In this document: positions 63,840 through 64,000 of the stretch, piece after piece
How positions within the stretch are numbered: position 1 is the stretch's first letter
Layout: every line of letters starts with the position of its first letter
From: Methylomonas aurea
GTDB lineage: Bacteria > Pseudomonadota > Gammaproteobacteria > Methylococcales > Methylomonadaceae
Length of the DNA stretch: 64,000 nt
Direction of reading: 5' to 3'
Assembly (NCBI RefSeq): GCF_024505045.1
Contig: NZ_JANIBM010000012.1
Location: 51,718-115,717 of the forward strand
Program-made: the position numbers and the translations under genes
Notes under the pieces: generated by a model
The model's database searches: none
What the model was told of the DNA's origin: nothing
The model's input: the letters and a program-made list of their open reading frames with translations, nothing else

Positions 63840-64000
63840 TTGCCAAAGCCTCAGGATTCGGCTTGCCATCTGGAGGAGAATAACATTCCGATTGGAGACT
63901 ATGCCGGAGCAGGGATAAGCGCCGCCGGCCAACTCGATTCGGTTAAGGAAGGAGCGCGTGCTCGTGTCAGAGCCCGCGCGTATCGCGAAGATTATTTTTT
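63840..64000 (+). CDS. Possible start of a gene running out of the window
   Basis: A frame opening after a TAA at 63822 stays open to the window end, with TTG at 63840 as the only standard start and an AGGAGAA stretch inside it. The translation ends GQLDSVKEGARARVRARAYR. It is too short to identify. The interval 63696-63839 shows no supported feature. Confidence 0.2.
   Translation, partial: MPKPQDSACHLEENNIPIGDYAGAGISAAGQLDSVKEGARARVRARAYREDYF

Overview
The window looks like the chromosome of a G+C-rich gammaproteobacterium, most likely a pigmented methanotroph of the Methylomonas type. This is inferred from the C30-carotenoid end-modification pair at the left edge (CrtP/CrtNb-type oxygenase plus aldehyde dehydrogenase), a GnnA/GnnB-like pair next to lpxB, and a dense set of c-di-GMP and chemotaxis genes. 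No methane or methanol oxidation gene is present, so the taxonomy remains an inference. I saw no rRNA, tRNA or CRISPR array.

Layout. 1-8.4 kb: carotenoid genes, an RRM protein, a soluble CZB chemoreceptor, an ABC transporter pair and an ICMT-like methyltransferase. 8.4-14.7 kb: an accessory block with visibly more A/T at third positions. It holds a broken TIGR02001-type outer-membrane gene, a large MGH1/GH63-like glycosidase, a SulP anion transporter and a small tyrosine recombinase, each bordered by strong inverted repeats. 14.8-22.1 kb: an HxlR regulator divergent from an SDR, followed by a tripartite RND pump (lipoprotein adaptor, inner-membrane pump, NodT-type outer-membrane lipoprotein), with palindromic repeats inside. 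22.1-22.9 kb: a decayed subtilisin-like protease. 23-28.6 kb: trxB, then an overlapping kinase / response regulator / GGDEF-EAL operon. 28.7-36.9 kb: ftsK and housekeeping or small genes (SemiSWEET, cobO, NTF2-like, cold-shock-TM fusion, DedA, AI-2E/PerM family, DUF3530, TIGR02647, DUF6164). 37-41.9 kb: a pseudo-receiver PP2C/HATPase protein, mutM, hflD, a periplasmic rhodanese and an EAL-HDOD protein. 42-44.5 kb: copper chaperone and CopA. 44.5-48.7 kb: a compact four-gene operon (porin, tetraheme cytochrome c, HAMP membrane protein, MCP). 48.9-53.3 kb: gnnA-gnnB-lpxB, consistent with N-acylated lipid A, and tgt on the opposite strand. 53.4-60.2 kb: a structured untranslated element followed by REC-HD-GYP, REC-HATPase and a 1429-residue hybrid kinase. 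60.3-64 kb: bacterioferritin, a CobW-type GTPase, degenerate sequence, a retropepsin-like protein and a small secreted protein.

Most interesting to follow up: (1) the porin / tetraheme cytochrome / HAMP / MCP operon, which looks like a redox-sensing or electron-transfer module wired to chemotaxis; (2) the multibranched RNA-like element before the HD-GYP gene; (3) the 8.4-14.7 kb accessory block and its hairpins. I cannot establish that any of these is undescribed; all need homology and covariation searches.
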